From assembly GCA_963573385.1 (NCBI GenBank), contig CAUYLG010033097.1:1-64000 (forward strand): 64,000 nt of DNA, read 5' to 3'. The position numbers and the translations under genes are program-made. Source of the stretch: Cacajao melanocephalus (taxonomy: Eukaryota > Chordata > Mammalia > Primates > Pitheciidae). A model generated the notes under the pieces. It ran no database searches and was not told the origin of the DNA. It was given only the letters and a program-made list of their open reading frames with translations. Shown in pieces: positions 1 through 15,585 of the stretch (its first letter is position 1; the number at the start of each line of letters is the position of its first letter).

Positions 1-272
1 CATTTCTCCCCATGTCATCCCTCCCCAACCTCCCTACCCCCCACTGTCCCTCCCTTAGTCCCCCCCGAACAGCCCTCAGTTTGTGATGCTCCCCTCCCTG
101 TGTCCATGTGTTCTCATTGTTCAACACCCACCTATGAATGAGAACATGCAGTGTTTGATTTTCTGTTCTTGTGTCAGTTTGCTGAGAGTGATGGTTTCCA
201 GATTCATTCATGTCCCTACAAAGGACATGAACTCATCATTTTTTATGGCTTCATAGTATTCCATGGTGTATA
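1..272 (-). mobile_element. L1 3' end (ORF2 tail and 3' UTR), truncated by window edge
   Basis: Read on the minus strand this is the end of L1 ORF2 and the start of the 3' UTR. The diagnostic stretches are the complement of the 'tcatgtcctttg..gggacatg' block and of the 'caatgagaacacatggacac' block. Similarity stops near 272, after the complement of 'ccatggaatactatg', so the copy is 5'-truncated; its 3' end lies before the window. No intact frame remains. It looks like a primate-age L1 because divergence from the other L1 ends in this window is modest. Confidence 0.93.
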
Positions 273-385
273 TGTGTTTCTACCTGGAAAATCTGGCTTC
301 TTGATTTTATTTATGTGTTTCATTCATGTAATCTCTAGGAAGAGATACATTAAAAAACATATGTTAGTATGAAAATAGTTTTTGT

Positions 386-643
386 GGCTGGGCGTGGTGG
401 CTCACACCTGTAATCCCTGCACAGGAGATCAAGACCATCTTGGCCAACATGGTGAAACCCCATCTCTACTAAAAATACAAAAGTTAGCTGGGCATGGTGG
501 TGCACACCTGTAGTCCTAGCTACTCAGGAGGCTGAGGCAGGATAATGCTTGAATCCGAGAGGCAGAGGTTGCAGTGAGCTGAGATTGCACCACCGCACTC
601 CAGTCTGGGTGATGAAGTGAGACTCCATTTCAAAAAAAAAAAA
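386..643 (+). mobile_element. Alu SINE with a left-monomer deletion
   Basis: Starts at ggctgggcgtggtggctcac and ends in a short A-run. A stretch of roughly 45 bases around the usual 'cagcactttgggaggc' block is missing, so the left monomer jumps from 'aatccctgc' to 'acaggagatcaag'. A 10-bp target-site duplication, agtttttgtg, overlaps the first base at 377-386 and recurs at 643-652. Confidence 0.97.
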
Positions 644-652
644 GTTTTTGTG

Positions 653-2353
653 TCTGTTAATCCTAACAATTTCAGTATCACACTTGCAAATGTTGCATAA
701 TTCTACATTTCCAGAATTTGGCGAACCCTTCCCCTTTATAATCTCTCTTAGAGATCATCTTCACATAGAAGGTCTCATTGAAAGTAGAAATACTTATATT
801 ATTGACCTGATGATCTTAAGGTAAAACTGGTAAGCAACAAGGATTTCCATGTTCTCAGATATTAGAGAGAAATTGACTATCGGGCATGCATGGGATGGAT
901 TCTTGCTAGTCAACCTGAATATGACTTCTGTGTTTGTATGTGGAGATGGTTGGGGAAATTGAAGATGCCATGTATTTCCATAGTATTTTCCCCATTTCAA
1001 TTGCTCATGCATTCAACACACAATCATTGTGATGTAGCTCACTGACTTCTTCTGAAATGATATATTCTGCTCTAGCACAGAGCATTAATATAACAGAAAT
1101 ATGAGTCTGATTTTATTGCTGAACTCCAGGCTACTTTAACAAGTAGAGAGAAAATGTTAATATATGCAGCAGAGGTATTTTAAATAAATAACTGTCATAT
1201 ATAGTTAAACTGTGGTTCCCTGGTGTTAATTATGGCACAATCAGAAGAGAATAAAGAGGAAGGTATTTATTGTAGGTTGAAAAGCCAAATATTAGCTTTG
1301 TTACAAAGTAAGTCAAATGAAGTAGCAATTACATATTGTTTTGATCATGCAGAGAATTCCTTAAAACAGATAATTTCTTGTGTATATATTATTGATCAGA
1401 AGGAAATAATTCAAATAAAAACTTTTGATTAAATGGCTATTATAATGGCATTTTGGAAATGTTCAAAATTCATTCCTTAAGTTCTTTGACATATTTCTTA
1501 AGTGAAAAATGTTTCTGCCCAATAATCTTTTCTTCATGAAATCTATCACAAAAATATCTGTTTAGATATAACCAAATAGGTTCAGGGAAAGAAGGAAAGA
1601 TTTTTGTAATGGGTAACAGGCATTCTTGGGAAGACATGAGTTGTTAGTAATTACATTATCACAGTTGCCACACCAATCACTAAGGAAGTGGCATTTGGAG
1701 ATCACAGTAACAGTGTCTCTTTAATAATTAAGTGACTATTTTGTTTTGGATAGAATTTGAAATAATGCCTAAAAATCTTTTCATCGGCATATAGGATCAC
1801 TTCCTTCACAGCCATTATGTTAAATTCTGCTAATTATTTAGAGACAACTTGAACATGCTTATTTTTGATGTGGCTATTGAAGAGAGCTGATGGAAAAAGT
1901 AAAGAAATGTGTATTTATATATATGAATTTACATACATTCATTCCTTCTACACATTTTTTAAACACAAAGATTTTATATAATATCCAAGGCTTACAGATA
2001 GCCACCCCCTACCTGAGAGGTGTAGAATTAATCTAGAGTTAAAGTCATAAAACATGAAAGAGAAATTCAAGGAGGTAATCTTACAATAAGATAGGATTAG
2101 AAAGTGGAATGACCTCACAGAAAAATAATCGATAAACTGGTGCATGGAACCTTCCACAGAAAAGGGAAGTGGGCTTGGAACAATTTATCTGATATGTTTG
2201 ATAACTGTACTTTATTAGAGATTTCTTTTTACAAGAAGTGAGATTATTTTTAAATTGTTTATATGTAAGTTGTTAAAAATTTACAGGATAATAAACGAAT
2301 TAAGAGCTGATTTCTTAGGGGGCAACTGGACAAATGATTTGCTAACTCAGTCA
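653..2353. other. Unassigned non-coding sequence
   Basis: AT-rich DNA with no repeat family I recognise and no open frame above about 72 codons. A 69-codon frame at 1223-1432 has no recognisable motif. No promoter, CpG-rich or RNA-gene signature was seen. Confidence 0.5.
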
Positions 2354-2741
2354 TGGGCTGAATCATCCCTACATCCAGGGATGCAGTAGACTTATCTGTC
2401 CCTGACCCTTGAGTTTGAGGGTAGCCCTGTCACTTGCTTTGAGAAATGAAAAGTAAGCAGAGGTGATGCATACCACTTGTGGGATTTAATTGCTGGTTTG
2501 CCACTTTTCGTCAATCTCTTCTGCTGTGTGGCCTCCAGGGAGCCTGTGTAACTTGATGGAGTTATACAGGTCCTGTAACATGGAGGGCTCAGCCAACACA
2601 GGGAGGACTGCTGCCCCACAGAATCACCTTGACCCAGAGCAGACTTTGGCTGCTAAGAAATGAACTTCTATTGTGTCAAACCTCTAAGAATTTGGGGATG
2701 TTTACTATTATTGCATAACCTAGCTTATCCTTATTAACACA
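2354..2741 (+). mobile_element. MLT1-like MaLR solo LTR
   Basis: The right end carries the MaLR-type tail: 'ctattgtgtcaaacctctaag', then a T/G-rich segment, then 'cataacctagcttatcc' and 'attaacaca'. The left end at 2354 begins TG. No internal retroviral sequence is attached, so it reads as a solo LTR. The MLT1 assignment is from memory of the consensus; a neighbouring MaLR subfamily is possible. Confidence 0.72.
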
Positions 2742-2994
2742 GATTAGTGAGTAAATTACAAAGGAATATTTGCATTTTGCACCAAAAATACATACAGTAT
2801 TTGCCAATTGAATATAAGCTAATTTAAATGAAGTCATATCTGCAGCTGATGTGTTAGCTACTTGCAAAACATAAGAATCAGCTGGAACACTACTAAAAAT
2901 GGTGTAAGATGCCTGGTTGGAAATGAATATACAAAATAAACTTCATATATATAACCAACAATTAGTACGAAGGTGTGATAGAAGAGAAGGGCCT

Positions 2995-4334
2995 ATTTCT
3001 AGGCATATCCCCAATTTAGAATATACCTAGGAATAAAATTAATGAGACATGTGCATAATACATATAAATACAAATTTAAAGCATCAATAAGTAACTCACA
3101 GAAAACTTGAAGAAATGGCAAAGTGTACTATGTTCATGAATAGAAAAATGTAGCATCATATAGATTTAAGAATCTTACATGAATGTAAATTTCATGTAAC
3201 TCAATTAAAGTATCAAGACAAGCTTATTCTAGAGCACGTATGGTAAAATAAAAAGTAAGAATTCCAGGAAAATCTAGCAAAGCAGACTACTGGGAAACAA
3301 GTAAGCTCTAACACTTAATAAAATATATATATTAAAATATATATTAATTAAAAAAGATGTAATAGTCATTAAATAATAAAAAATTATCACAAAAATTGTA
3401 TCTGTACCTCACTTGTTACAGGAATATAAATAGTCTACCATTTATATTTATATAGGGTCAAATTTTTGAAGGTTAAAGTAAAATCATTAAAATACTATAA
3501 TGAACAGATATACTCAATAATCTCAGAGTAGAAAAGGTATTTTTAAGGTGACGCAAAGCTCAGAAGATTTAAAAGATATTTTACTCACATAAAAATATTC
3601 ATTTTCTAAGTGACAAAAAGTGACAAAATTAAAAAATCAGTGACAAACTATAAAAACATTTGCAACTCATGTTAGTTATCTTTAATATAAAAATCTTTAT
3701 AAATCAGTATAAACACCAACAATCCAATAGGCACATGAGCAATGGATATGAACAGCTGGAAATAGAAACACTCAAAAAGATACCAAGCAAGAGAAATGCA
3801 AACAAACACCATACTGAGATATTACTTCCATAGACTAGCAGAGACCAGAACTGTAGCTTGTAAGCAGTGGTGATGAGACCGTAGGGAAATAAGAACTTGC
3901 TTCTGTTTCTGATGGTGCAATATGAAACCTTTGTGGGACAATTTGGCCATGTCCATGTTTAATAAAAGTGTCCATATTCTTTGAACTGTTAGTTTAACTT
4001 TTATAAATTTGTCTTACAGATACACTCACAGGACTGTGAAATGAGTTAGATCTAAGCATAGTCCAAAAACCAGTTTCCATAATAATGAATAATAATGATG
4101 ACAGTAATGATCACAGTAATAATACTGAAAAATAACTTCAATGCCCATACAGAGAACACTGGTTTAAAGAAAGGACATTCATACAATGGAATCCTATGCA
4201 GCCTTTACAAAAAATGAGGCCTTTCTGTATTTACTGATATGAAATGAGCTACAAGATATAACATTAAGTGTGAAATGTAAAGACCAGGTTCAGAACAGTT
4301 GGCATCTTATGCTAATTTTGATGTATATGTTCAT

Positions 4335-4388
<54 letters not shown>

Positions 4389-4555
4389 TATGCAGTTATT
4401 TTGGAAAAGTATCCTAGAGCTTTGGTGATCACCATTGCCTTCAGGGATGGGAACTGGAATACCAGGTTCAGAGAAAAGAAGAGGACTTACCTTTCTACCT
4501 TCTGAATTTTATACTATGTGTTTTAATCATCCACTAAGATAACTTCAATATTGTC
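2995..4555 (+). mobile_element. Degraded L1M-type LINE, ORF2 3' half and 3' UTR
   Basis: Scattered L1 ORF2 landmarks occur in order: 'tacctaggaataaaatta' near 3025, 'actatgttcatgaatagaaa' near 3130, 'ccaataggcacatgagcaatgg' equivalents near 3725, and 'cattcatacaatggaatcc' near 4167, followed by an L1M-style 3' UTR ending 'gaattttatactatgtg'. Many substitutions and gaps leave no frame open. It is far older than the other L1 ends here. The left edge is uncertain. Confidence 0.8.
4339..4387. repeat. (TG)n microsatellite, about 24 units
   Basis: An uninterrupted TG run inside the 3' UTR of the L1M element. Its translation explains a Val/Cys-rich frame at 4299-4505, which is not a gene. Confidence 0.99.
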
Positions 4556-5194
4556 TAAAAGAAAGACTAGCAAACATAGACAAGCCAAAAGAAGACTTTG
4601 AGATTTTATGAAGAGGGCTGGGGCTGGTTTCCTAAGTATGTTAACAATTCTAACAAAATTCTAACAATAAAATTGGACCTTGAGGGTTTATTGTTCACAA
4701 TGATCTAATTGTCAGATGACAGAGCACTCCTCTGCTTTTGCCTTTTCCAATAGGTCTAGATTATCTACTCTTTCATGTAGAAACTTAGACATGTGTGTGT
4801 GTGTATGTGTGTGTGTGTTTGTAGGAAATTAGAAATAGACTTATGCTTGCACAATATCGACAACGTGACCTTTCCAGAAATAGTCAGCTGTGAACGTCAA
4901 AGTAATCCCTGCATGACTCAAGTAATTATGTACAAAGTGAGGCAATGGATTTAAAACCCATTCCACCCTTCTGGCTCCCCAACCCTTTGCATCCCTATAA
5001 AGGATTCCTTGCTCCAGTATGTAGAAGTTTTAGATCAGATTTATGTCTAGTAATGAATTCAGAAATCATAGCTTCGCTAGTTTTAGTGATGAGACTATAG
5101 CCTAGAGCATTTTGGCATTTGAAAATAAAGTGGAAGGGGAGGCTTGGGATGAAGATGGGTCACTTTGTGGGAACAAAGAAAGCAAATAGGGATA
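4556..5194. other. Unassigned sequence with a short imperfect TG tract
   Basis: No recognisable element apart from an interrupted TG tract at about 4792-4819 (tgtg units broken by 'ta' and 'ttt'). No coding or RNA-gene signal was seen. Confidence 0.5.
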
Positions 5195-5365
5195 CCTGCT
5201 GTGTGCTGGACATTGGGTTAAGCCTTTCACAGGCCTCTTATTTATTTCTCACAATGCTAATTAGTATGCATTATTAATACCACTTTACGCTTGAAGAAAC
5301 TGCAACTCCAAAAAGTGCAGCCTTGCAGCTGGTTAGAGGTGAACCAAGCTCCCAGCTTACCTCTT
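5195..5365 (-). mobile_element. MIR SINE fragment
   Basis: Minus-strand MIR: the order 'gtgtgctggacattg', 'cctcttatttatttctcac', 'accactttacgcttgaagaaact' and 'gcagctggttag' matches the reverse of the MIR core and tRNA-derived region. It is strongly diverged and lacks clear ends. Confidence 0.8.
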
Positions 5366-7922
5366 GTAAATTACCCTGCAGCAGAGGTTTGCTCATTAAC
5401 TGGTATCTCGGCTCAATACTTTTCCCGTTTTCTTATCTCACACTTCTTAGAACATTATTTTTCCACTGTGAGTAGAATTTCACCTATGCTAGGGAAAATT
5501 TTCATGCTAAGAACTCAGAAAAGGAGCTCAAAGTCAAATGTGGATGCTCTTCCACAGAAGAGAATGTCCAGTGGGTGGTCTCCTAAAATCACTGCTTGTT
5601 CACATTTTAGGAATTTACAGTTTCCCCATCTTTTCCTGATATACAATAAGATTTTATGTTTCCTATTTCTTAAGCACCTGACATAGTGTTACTGTCAAGC
5701 TTTAAGTCATTTCTCAACAGAATGGCTGGTGCTGGAATGAAATGTTCTTTATCCCTGCTCTTTGAGAACTTCTGGAATTTTCTCAAGCTAATATTTTTCA
5801 AACTGTCATGACCTCTAGAGACAGCTTTGAAGTATGCTTTCTGGTTTGGAGATGGCAGGTTAGTTCCAAGTCCTTTCGGGTCACCTCCATGCATGCACAG
5901 AAGAGTTTCAGGTCCAAATTACAATTTCCAAATACATGTGCATGCTTTTGAACTAGCGTTTTCTTTAGCCCTAGTTTAGTTTGTTCAGACTCACCATGAG
6001 TTTGACTTTCTTTCTAATGAGGAAAGGTGCCTCGGTTAATTCTAAAGTCTTCCATTTAGAAACAGAGTTCCAAATGTCAGGCTAGTCTGGAAGTGATTAT
6101 TCATAGGAATAAAACATGATCAGTACGTTTGAATGAATGTTCACAGCTGTGTTTTTTATTAAAGAAATTCAGTGAGAAGAGTTTTAACGTCGCACTATAG
6201 TTGAGAATCTTAAGGTGTATAACACTGGCAATTCCAAATTAGAGCTCCCCTGGCAACTGTCACTCTGTGACATCACATTTTATCTAATGAGGCATAAAAA
6301 TGTACATTTTGCACTCTGCAGCTCCTTCATGTGCACGGGAAGGAGAGTTAAGGGGAGACTGGGAGCCATCTCCTTGAATTCTTAGCTGTAATGTTTCACC
6401 TATGCAGTTTTCTTTATTTGCAGCTATATTTTCTGTTTCTCATAATTCTGTAATTCCAAGGCATTGCATACCTTATAAGTGCCAAACAGATATTGGTTAA
6501 TTCCTCCTCCTATTCCATCTATCCGACTGCCATTAATTTCTCTTCCAATCTGTAAGATCTTCTGGGGCTGTTAATAGTATCTATGTTTATGATTGTCCAA
6601 AATGTACTCATTTTATGAGCTGTCAGTTTAGTGGCTACAAAATGTTTTACAGCATCTAGCGACAATCTCTACCCAGTGGGTCTGGTTTCAGCTGTAGTCA
6701 CTAGAGTCTTATTACTCTAATGAGGAAAGGTGCTTCATGATTGTGGCTTCTTTCTGTAGCTAGGGGACTAGAGATAGAGATTAGACAGAGATCCCAGTGG
6801 CCTCCGATCCAGATGGTGGGTGTAAGGATTACGTCTCTGCTCAGATGACGCACCACTCCTTGCCTAAGACTTAGCACAACCCCCACTGAAAAAAAGAAAA
6901 AGTCAGTAAAGATTGTGGACTGTTGGATGGTCTTCACAAATGCTAACTCTGAGTTTCAAAAAGTAACTCTGTGCTTGCAAATGCTCTTCCATTCAAAATG
7001 TGAATTGAACAAACATTCATTCCTTAATCCCTTCCCCCAGACAAAGCCACACAAATGGGCTGATTAAAATCATAGGTCTGTATTAAAGGAAAATTATTGC
7101 ATTAGAGGAAGTATTGGGGGAAAGTGGGCGATGGGTTGAGAAAAAAATAACAAACAAAAGCAGATGGAGTGTCTTGCTTGGCAAGATATTACTCCATTAT
7201 TCTTTTATTATCTAACTTCTGAAACAGGAGAACATAGAATAATAGGAGGTACAGAGTTTTCCGTAATAAAACATCAGGTAAAACTCATTCAGGAGCAACA
7301 CATCTAATAGGCTATTGTTTAATAGCTTCACAAAAGGATGTTTTTTTTTGGTCTTCAGTCGTGCTTTGCAATGGTTTGCTTAGGCAGAAACTACTACATA
7401 ACGCAACATCACGTGCACTGTGTCCAGATTCCTAAATGCCTCTAATTAGCATTTTGAAATGGAGTACACTGGGCAGTCCAACATTCTCTGGAAAACCGTT
7501 CACTGGAAGAGTTCCGCTATCTTTAAAAACACTGAGTCTTTTGTCACAGAGATTGTTATTCCCAAAGTATCTCAGTTTATGTAATCCAAAAAGAATGCAG
7601 CTCAAGTAATAATGATTTTGCAGTTTATGTTGCAGAAAGCATGATAGACTTTATCTAAGATGATGTAAAGGGAAGCTTAATAATATTTAAATAAAAATTT
7701 TAAAAAGTGGTTATAGTTTGCAAATTTTCCTTTTTTTCTATTGTTTTGTTTTTTGTGTGTCTGGTTTGCTAATTTTCTACAGAATATAAGGCCCCAACAT
7801 TAAAAAGCAAATGCAACCACTCATCCAATAAGCTGGGCTTCAAGAACAGGGGTGCATTTTGTGAGCACAATTTTCTTCTATACTATGGGAAAAATTTCTT
7901 AACTTGAAGCAATTTTCAGGGG

Positions 7923-8018
7923 ATAGAAAAATGAACCTAGGAAAGAGGACAGACAAGTACAGCAAGGAGTGCTCAGGGCAGAGGCCCAAAGTTAGGGTGC
8001 AGAAGTTTGGGGCAATTA
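7923..8018 (+). repeat. Local duplication, copy 1
   Basis: Shares atagaaaaat, aagtacagc, aaggagtg(c/t)tcagggcagagg and ccaaagttaggg with copy 2 in the same order. Copy spacing is about 132-141 bases, with small indels between blocks. Confidence 0.75.
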
Positions 8019-8063
8019 CTTACTTTATACTCAGCATGAAGGAGTTTTACCTGGTGTTTTGTT

Positions 8064-8150
8064 ATAGAAAAATCCATACCTCCTAGAAGTACAGCACCAA
8101 GGAGTGTTCAGGGCAGAGGACCAAAGTTAGGGCACAAAAGTCCGGGATTC
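8064..8150 (+). repeat. Local duplication, copy 2
   Basis: Second, diverged copy of the block at 7923-8018. The best-conserved part is 'ggagtgttcagggcagagga' followed by 'ccaaagttagggcacaaaag'. I do not recognise the duplicated sequence as a known repeat. Confidence 0.75.
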
Positions 8151-8489
8151 TCCGGGTCCAGGAACCAGGAGATTCTGCATGAATGAATTCTCTAGGGAGA
8201 ATGGAATACCCTGTCTTCCTATCACAGTCTATTATTGCAATTGGATTAAAAATGTGGGTCCTCTCTTCTCTTCAGAAGCTTTAAGGTCTTAAAATTAGAA
8301 AGTGCCCCTTATTTATAGTCAGAATCCTTTGCTGGAGACATTTTCTTTCTAGCCACAAATGATTGGCAAGGCTGCCTGATAAAGAGGAAAGTCTTACAGT
8401 CAGACACATAAATATACGTGCAGTCACTTTTTGATCCCATGACAGCAGATAGGCTACTTAATGTTGCATGGAATTGATTCATTCACCCC

Positions 8490-8612
8490 CAAAATGGAGA
8501 TCATGCTCCCCACTTCATGCATTTTGGGGAAGAATTGGGGAAACACACACACACAGAAAGGATCTAGCAGAGAGGTTGGCATATGGTAGGTGTTCCAAAA
8601 ATGAGTTTCTTC
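8490..8612 (+). mobile_element. MIR SINE 3' fragment
   Basis: 'caaaatggagatcatgctcc', then 'gttggcatatggtaggtgtt' and 'caaaaatgag' follow the order of the MIR 3' half. A short CA run sits in the middle. Diverged; boundaries approximate. Confidence 0.6.
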
Positions 8613-8774
8613 CCCTCCCTTCCTTCTGTCTCCTTTTCTGGAACGTGAGAAGCTCAGTCTGTATGATAATAAAATATTTGGTTCTAGAGACACGAGGATC
8701 CTGATATCAGTTTTTTGACTCTGTCTTGCATGTTTTGCTATTTTTAAGAAGGTTAGATAAGGATTAGGCATTTG

Positions 8775-11464
<2,690 letters not shown>

Positions 11465-11655
11465 AAGGCATTATTACTGTGCTTCAGAGATATGCGATGT
11501 TGCCTTCCGTGCAGAATGGGATTAATATTAGTACCCACTAAAGTACCTTATAAAAGGTTGCCGTGAGCATCAAATGCATTAATACGTAATGGCAGCTGCC
11601 CGTAGTACAAGGTCAGTGAATGTTGCTGTTGCAGTTCTGGCGGTTATTATTGCTG
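11465..11655 (+). mobile_element. MIR SINE
   Basis: Plus-strand MIR core and 3' part: 'gtgcttcagagatatgcgat', 'gcagaatgggattaatatta', 'gccgtgagcatcaaatgcat' and 'caaggtcagtgaatgttgct'. Confidence 0.85.
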
Positions 11656-12937
11656 TATTTCCATAGTTAGAATTGCCCTAAGATAATACAGTGAGTGGAT
11701 TAAAAGCCAAATGGGGGTTATCTTTAATTTGCCTTTTCTATCAAAACCGTACCTACAGGGTTAGGGAAAATTTCCCACCTTCCTTACATTTTTACACAGT
11801 TGCTATCTAATTAAACTGAGAATGAGTCAGGGAAAACTAAGGGAAAAAGAAGTCACAAAAAGGCAATGTGAAGACTGAGCTTTTCATTTTATATTTTGCA
11901 TTTAATTTTGTTGGTAAACATGAATAAATGCTCCCACCCACGTAGGCTTGGCAGTGACACCGGTGATAAAAGGTGTGAGCCGAGCGGCTACGTGTGACAT
12001 CTTATTTTATTATTAACAACAAAAGTGGCAGCACGAGGACCTTTCCTCCTGCCATCTGCCTCTTTGTGTCCCTGTGAATCTGTTCCTTGTCCCCTCATTC
12101 CCTGGAGAGAGATGATTATCCGTGAGTTATTTCAGCAGTGCAGGATTTCTCTCAAAAACCTTGGAACCTGGGATGATTGTCTTAATTTGTCAAATCCCAG
12201 GAAAACATCTGAATAGAGTGTGCTATTTATAGATTTTTAGATCTATTGGGATCTGAGACTGTACCTCCCAGGGTTGTCTGCAATCAACATATTTAATAGA
12301 ATTGGGACTACATTTTTATGCTGAAAACATGGTGCAGCACTCATTTGGGTCATTTTTGCAATGCATGATGCATCAATGGGCCAAACTGGCCCAATGTGAT
12401 GTGAATTGTGAATAGATGAAGGTAGCTGGATTTACTAACTGATTGTACTGAAAACCTGAATCATTTTGACTGTGTAGACACAGACCAAATTTTTTAAGTG
12501 ACACAGATTATGCCATGGAAGCATGATTGTGACTTGTTACTATGGCTCACATGCTCTGGAACAAAGACAAAAGGCTAAAGATACTGAAAGGCATTTCTAG
12601 TTGAGGATTGTGAAAATTGATACAAACCAGATTTCTGGTGTGGATTGTAGAAATTTGTACATAAGCTTGGCTATGACCCATGTCAACTGTCTCTAAAGCA
12701 GAGGGGATGATAAAAGGGAAGCAGAGGCCATGGAGACCAGGGATCTGCTTGTCACCCTTGGGAATATTCTTCCCAGTGCACACTGCCTGGTACATCCTGT
12801 TCTTTCTCATTCCAAGCCACAGAGATTTTTTTTTTAAAAAAAATTGGAAATGGAGAGACAAGAACACAAGAGTCAATCCAGAAAGACTTCCGGAGTCCAG
12901 TTTTATCAGAGTCTTATCAGATGGGCCCTCCCTTCTT
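11656..12937. other. Unassigned non-coding stretch
   Basis: No recognised element. Overlapping frames of 136 codons (12547-12957, minus) and 108 codons (12680-13006, plus) cross each other and run into the MIR at 12.94 kb, so neither is supported as coding. Confidence 0.5.
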
Positions 12938-13185
12938 GGGTATAGCACTGAGCACATCAGCTCTGTGTCAGACTCCCTGGGTTCTGGGCCAGGCTCACCA
13001 ATTTAACTCATTGGCTGGCACTGGGCAGTACATTTGACTTCTGCATCTCAAATTCTTGATCTGTAAATTGGGTATAATAAACCCTACTTCAGAGATTTGT
13101 GGTAAGAATTAAATAAGATGATATAAAGCACTTAGAACATTAAACGGCATCTTGTAAACGCTCAGTGAATGTAAGCTCTTTCTAA
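12938..13185 (+). mobile_element. MIR SINE, near full length
   Basis: Runs from the tRNA-related head ('gtcagactccctgggttct') through the core ('cttgatctgtaaattggg') to the tail ('aaacgctcagtgaatgtaag'). One of the most complete MIRs in the window. Confidence 0.9.
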
Positions 13186-13951
13186 CATCCTCATCATGGT
13201 CATTATTTCACTATGCCTTCCCCTATGCTGTCTCTGGATCATCTTGGGTCCATCTGCTCCTTAACATCTAGGCTCAGACATACTTCCTGGATCCTTCTGC
13301 CTCAGTACTGGAAGCTACTAATGCAGGTACCATGTTTCCCATGGTACCTTCTGCTGCAGTGGCTTTGGGGACTGATGTAACTGCAAAAACAGAGTGACAG
13401 TCCATTCTGCCTAAGGGAAAAAGACTTCATGCCATTAAAAGACTGCCAGCGTGACATAATTCCCACCGTTAAGATTAGCATCTCTGCAGAATCAGAATAT
13501 AGTATGAGGAGAGATAACTCAGAGTAAATTAAATGATTATTCGGCAATTCTGCAATCAACTTGCAAACTGCCCTTTTACTTTTAGTAAAATACGGAGTGC
13601 TTTTTGGGTGCATGTTTCTTACACAGATTACTCACATTTGCTGCTCTCTGGAGAATAAGAAGAGCCTCCTTTGGGTACTCTCTGCAGACAGGTTTCAAAT
13701 TCTAGCAAATAGAGGCAGCTTTACTGCCATTCACAGGCACAAATTCCACAGGCTTCCTGTCCTGCGTGACTGACAGCATTTCATCCAATCGTATTGTTTA
13801 AATCAAGCATCTTATGGCCTTAAAGAGGCCTCTACATCATCTGCTTCCAAAACCAGGTCCACAAACACACATCCTGTCTGTAGCCCTCTCCTTTATCCCA
13901 TTACTAATCTTTGTCTCAGTTCTTTCCCCAGTCGATGACAATAACCTTGGC
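13186..13951. other. Unassigned sequence
   Basis: No recognisable repeat, gene or regulatory signature. Confidence 0.45.
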
Positions 13952-14649
<698 letters not shown>

Positions 14650-14787
14650 GAAACTTTTTTTTTTTCTGATATGGAATGCATTTGCTTTCATCTCCTACAG
14701 AAACTTATGCAATGTACCTTATTTTTCATGATACCTGGTGGAAGGGCACTTGCATTTAAGGTTCAGCCATAGAAAACCATTTTACCT
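14650..14787 (+). repeat. Dispersed direct duplication, copy 1
   Basis: About 138 bases that recur at 16165-16298 in the same orientation with roughly 87% identity by eye. Long shared runs include catttgctttcatctccta, tttttcatgatacctgg and aaggttcagccatagaaa. I do not recognise it as an interspersed repeat family. Confidence 0.9.
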
Positions 14788-15365
14788 CTGGTCTCTCTTT
14801 TTTGAGTTTGCTATCTCTTAATAAATATATTTGCTTTAGATCTCCTTGTTTCTTCGAGTTCTTGGCAGAGTTGCTTCTTGTCCCTGCTCCTCCGTTTTCC
14901 CAGCTATAAAAGGAAGAGTGAAATGGATAATAACAACAATTCCTGTTTCCTGAATATCTTATGTGCAAGGCACTGTGGTAGGTGACTTATATGGGTACCC
15001 TTCAGAAAGGGGGGTAAATTTGGATTCAACTTCTCTCCCCTACAGTTGGGAGACTCATCAATTCCTCTCAGGGATTTCTGTGCATGCTGAGGCCCTCACG
15101 GCTGTCTCAACTCTTGTTCTGCGAGTGTGGACCTATGCTTTTGCTTCTTTGTCCTGGATGTAAAACTCAACTCTTCTTCAAATGTGCCATAGGCAATGTT
15201 CTCAACAAAAAGTTTCATGAACAAACTAGCTCTGCCCAAAGAATTAAGGAGGCTCTGATGTTTACTTTGCACATTAAATTGCACATTACGTCTTTTGGAT
15301 CTGAATAATTCCACTGAACCATTCTAACAAGGGAAGGGTGTCGACTACTGGCCATTTCCCTAGAC
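14788..15365. other. Unassigned sequence with a possible MIR scrap
   Basis: Near 14880-14990, 'ttcccagctataaaaggaag' and 'cttatgtgcaaggcactgtg' weakly resemble MIR pieces. Otherwise nothing was recognised. Confidence 0.4.
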
Positions 15366-15460
15366 CAGGGGTCAGTAAAATTTTTCTGAATAGGGCCAGA
15401 TAGTAAGTATTTTAGAATTTGTGGGCCATATAGTGTCTGGTAAACCTACTAATCTCTCCG
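15366..15460 (+). mobile_element. hAT-like MER DNA transposon fossil, left part
   Basis: Begins caggggtcagtaaaattttt and continues 'agggccagatagtaagtatt' and 'tttgtgggccatatagtgtc', the pattern of a common non-autonomous mammalian hAT-type MER element. The element breaks at 15460 where an Alu inserted and resumes at 16003. Subfamily not resolved. Confidence 0.75.
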
Positions 15461-15585
15461 TTTTTTCTTTTTGAGATGGAGTCTTGCTCTGTCACCCAGA
15501 CTGGATTGCGATGATGCCACCTTTCGGCTCACTGCAACCTCTGCTTCCCAGGTTCAAGTGGTTCTCCTGCCTCAGCCTCCTGTGC
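15461..15585 (-). mobile_element. Outer Alu (J-like), first segment
   Basis: T-rich tail, then the reverse-complemented right monomer from 'tttttgagatggagtcttgc' to 'cctcagcctcctgtg'. It is interrupted by a second Alu at 15586 and continues at 15874. Confidence 0.9.

Larger units (their letters stand above)
5366..8489. other. Unassigned non-coding stretch
   Basis: About 3.1 kb without a recognised repeat or gene. It contains two copies of the 18-mer tctaatgaggaaaggtgc (6013-6030 and 6716-6733) and a diverged local duplication near 7.9-8.15 kb, listed separately. The longest frame (5291-5686, 131 codons) starts in the MIR and shows no domain. Confidence 0.5.

Noticed and set aside
4299..4505. 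Frame rich in Cys and Val
   Set aside because: It is the translation of a (TG)n microsatellite inside an old L1.
5291..5686. 131-codon plus-strand frame
   Set aside because: Starts within a MIR fragment and has no recognisable feature.
12547..13006. Crossing frames of 136 (minus) and 108 (plus) codons
   Set aside because: They overlap each other, run into a MIR and show no domain or start context.
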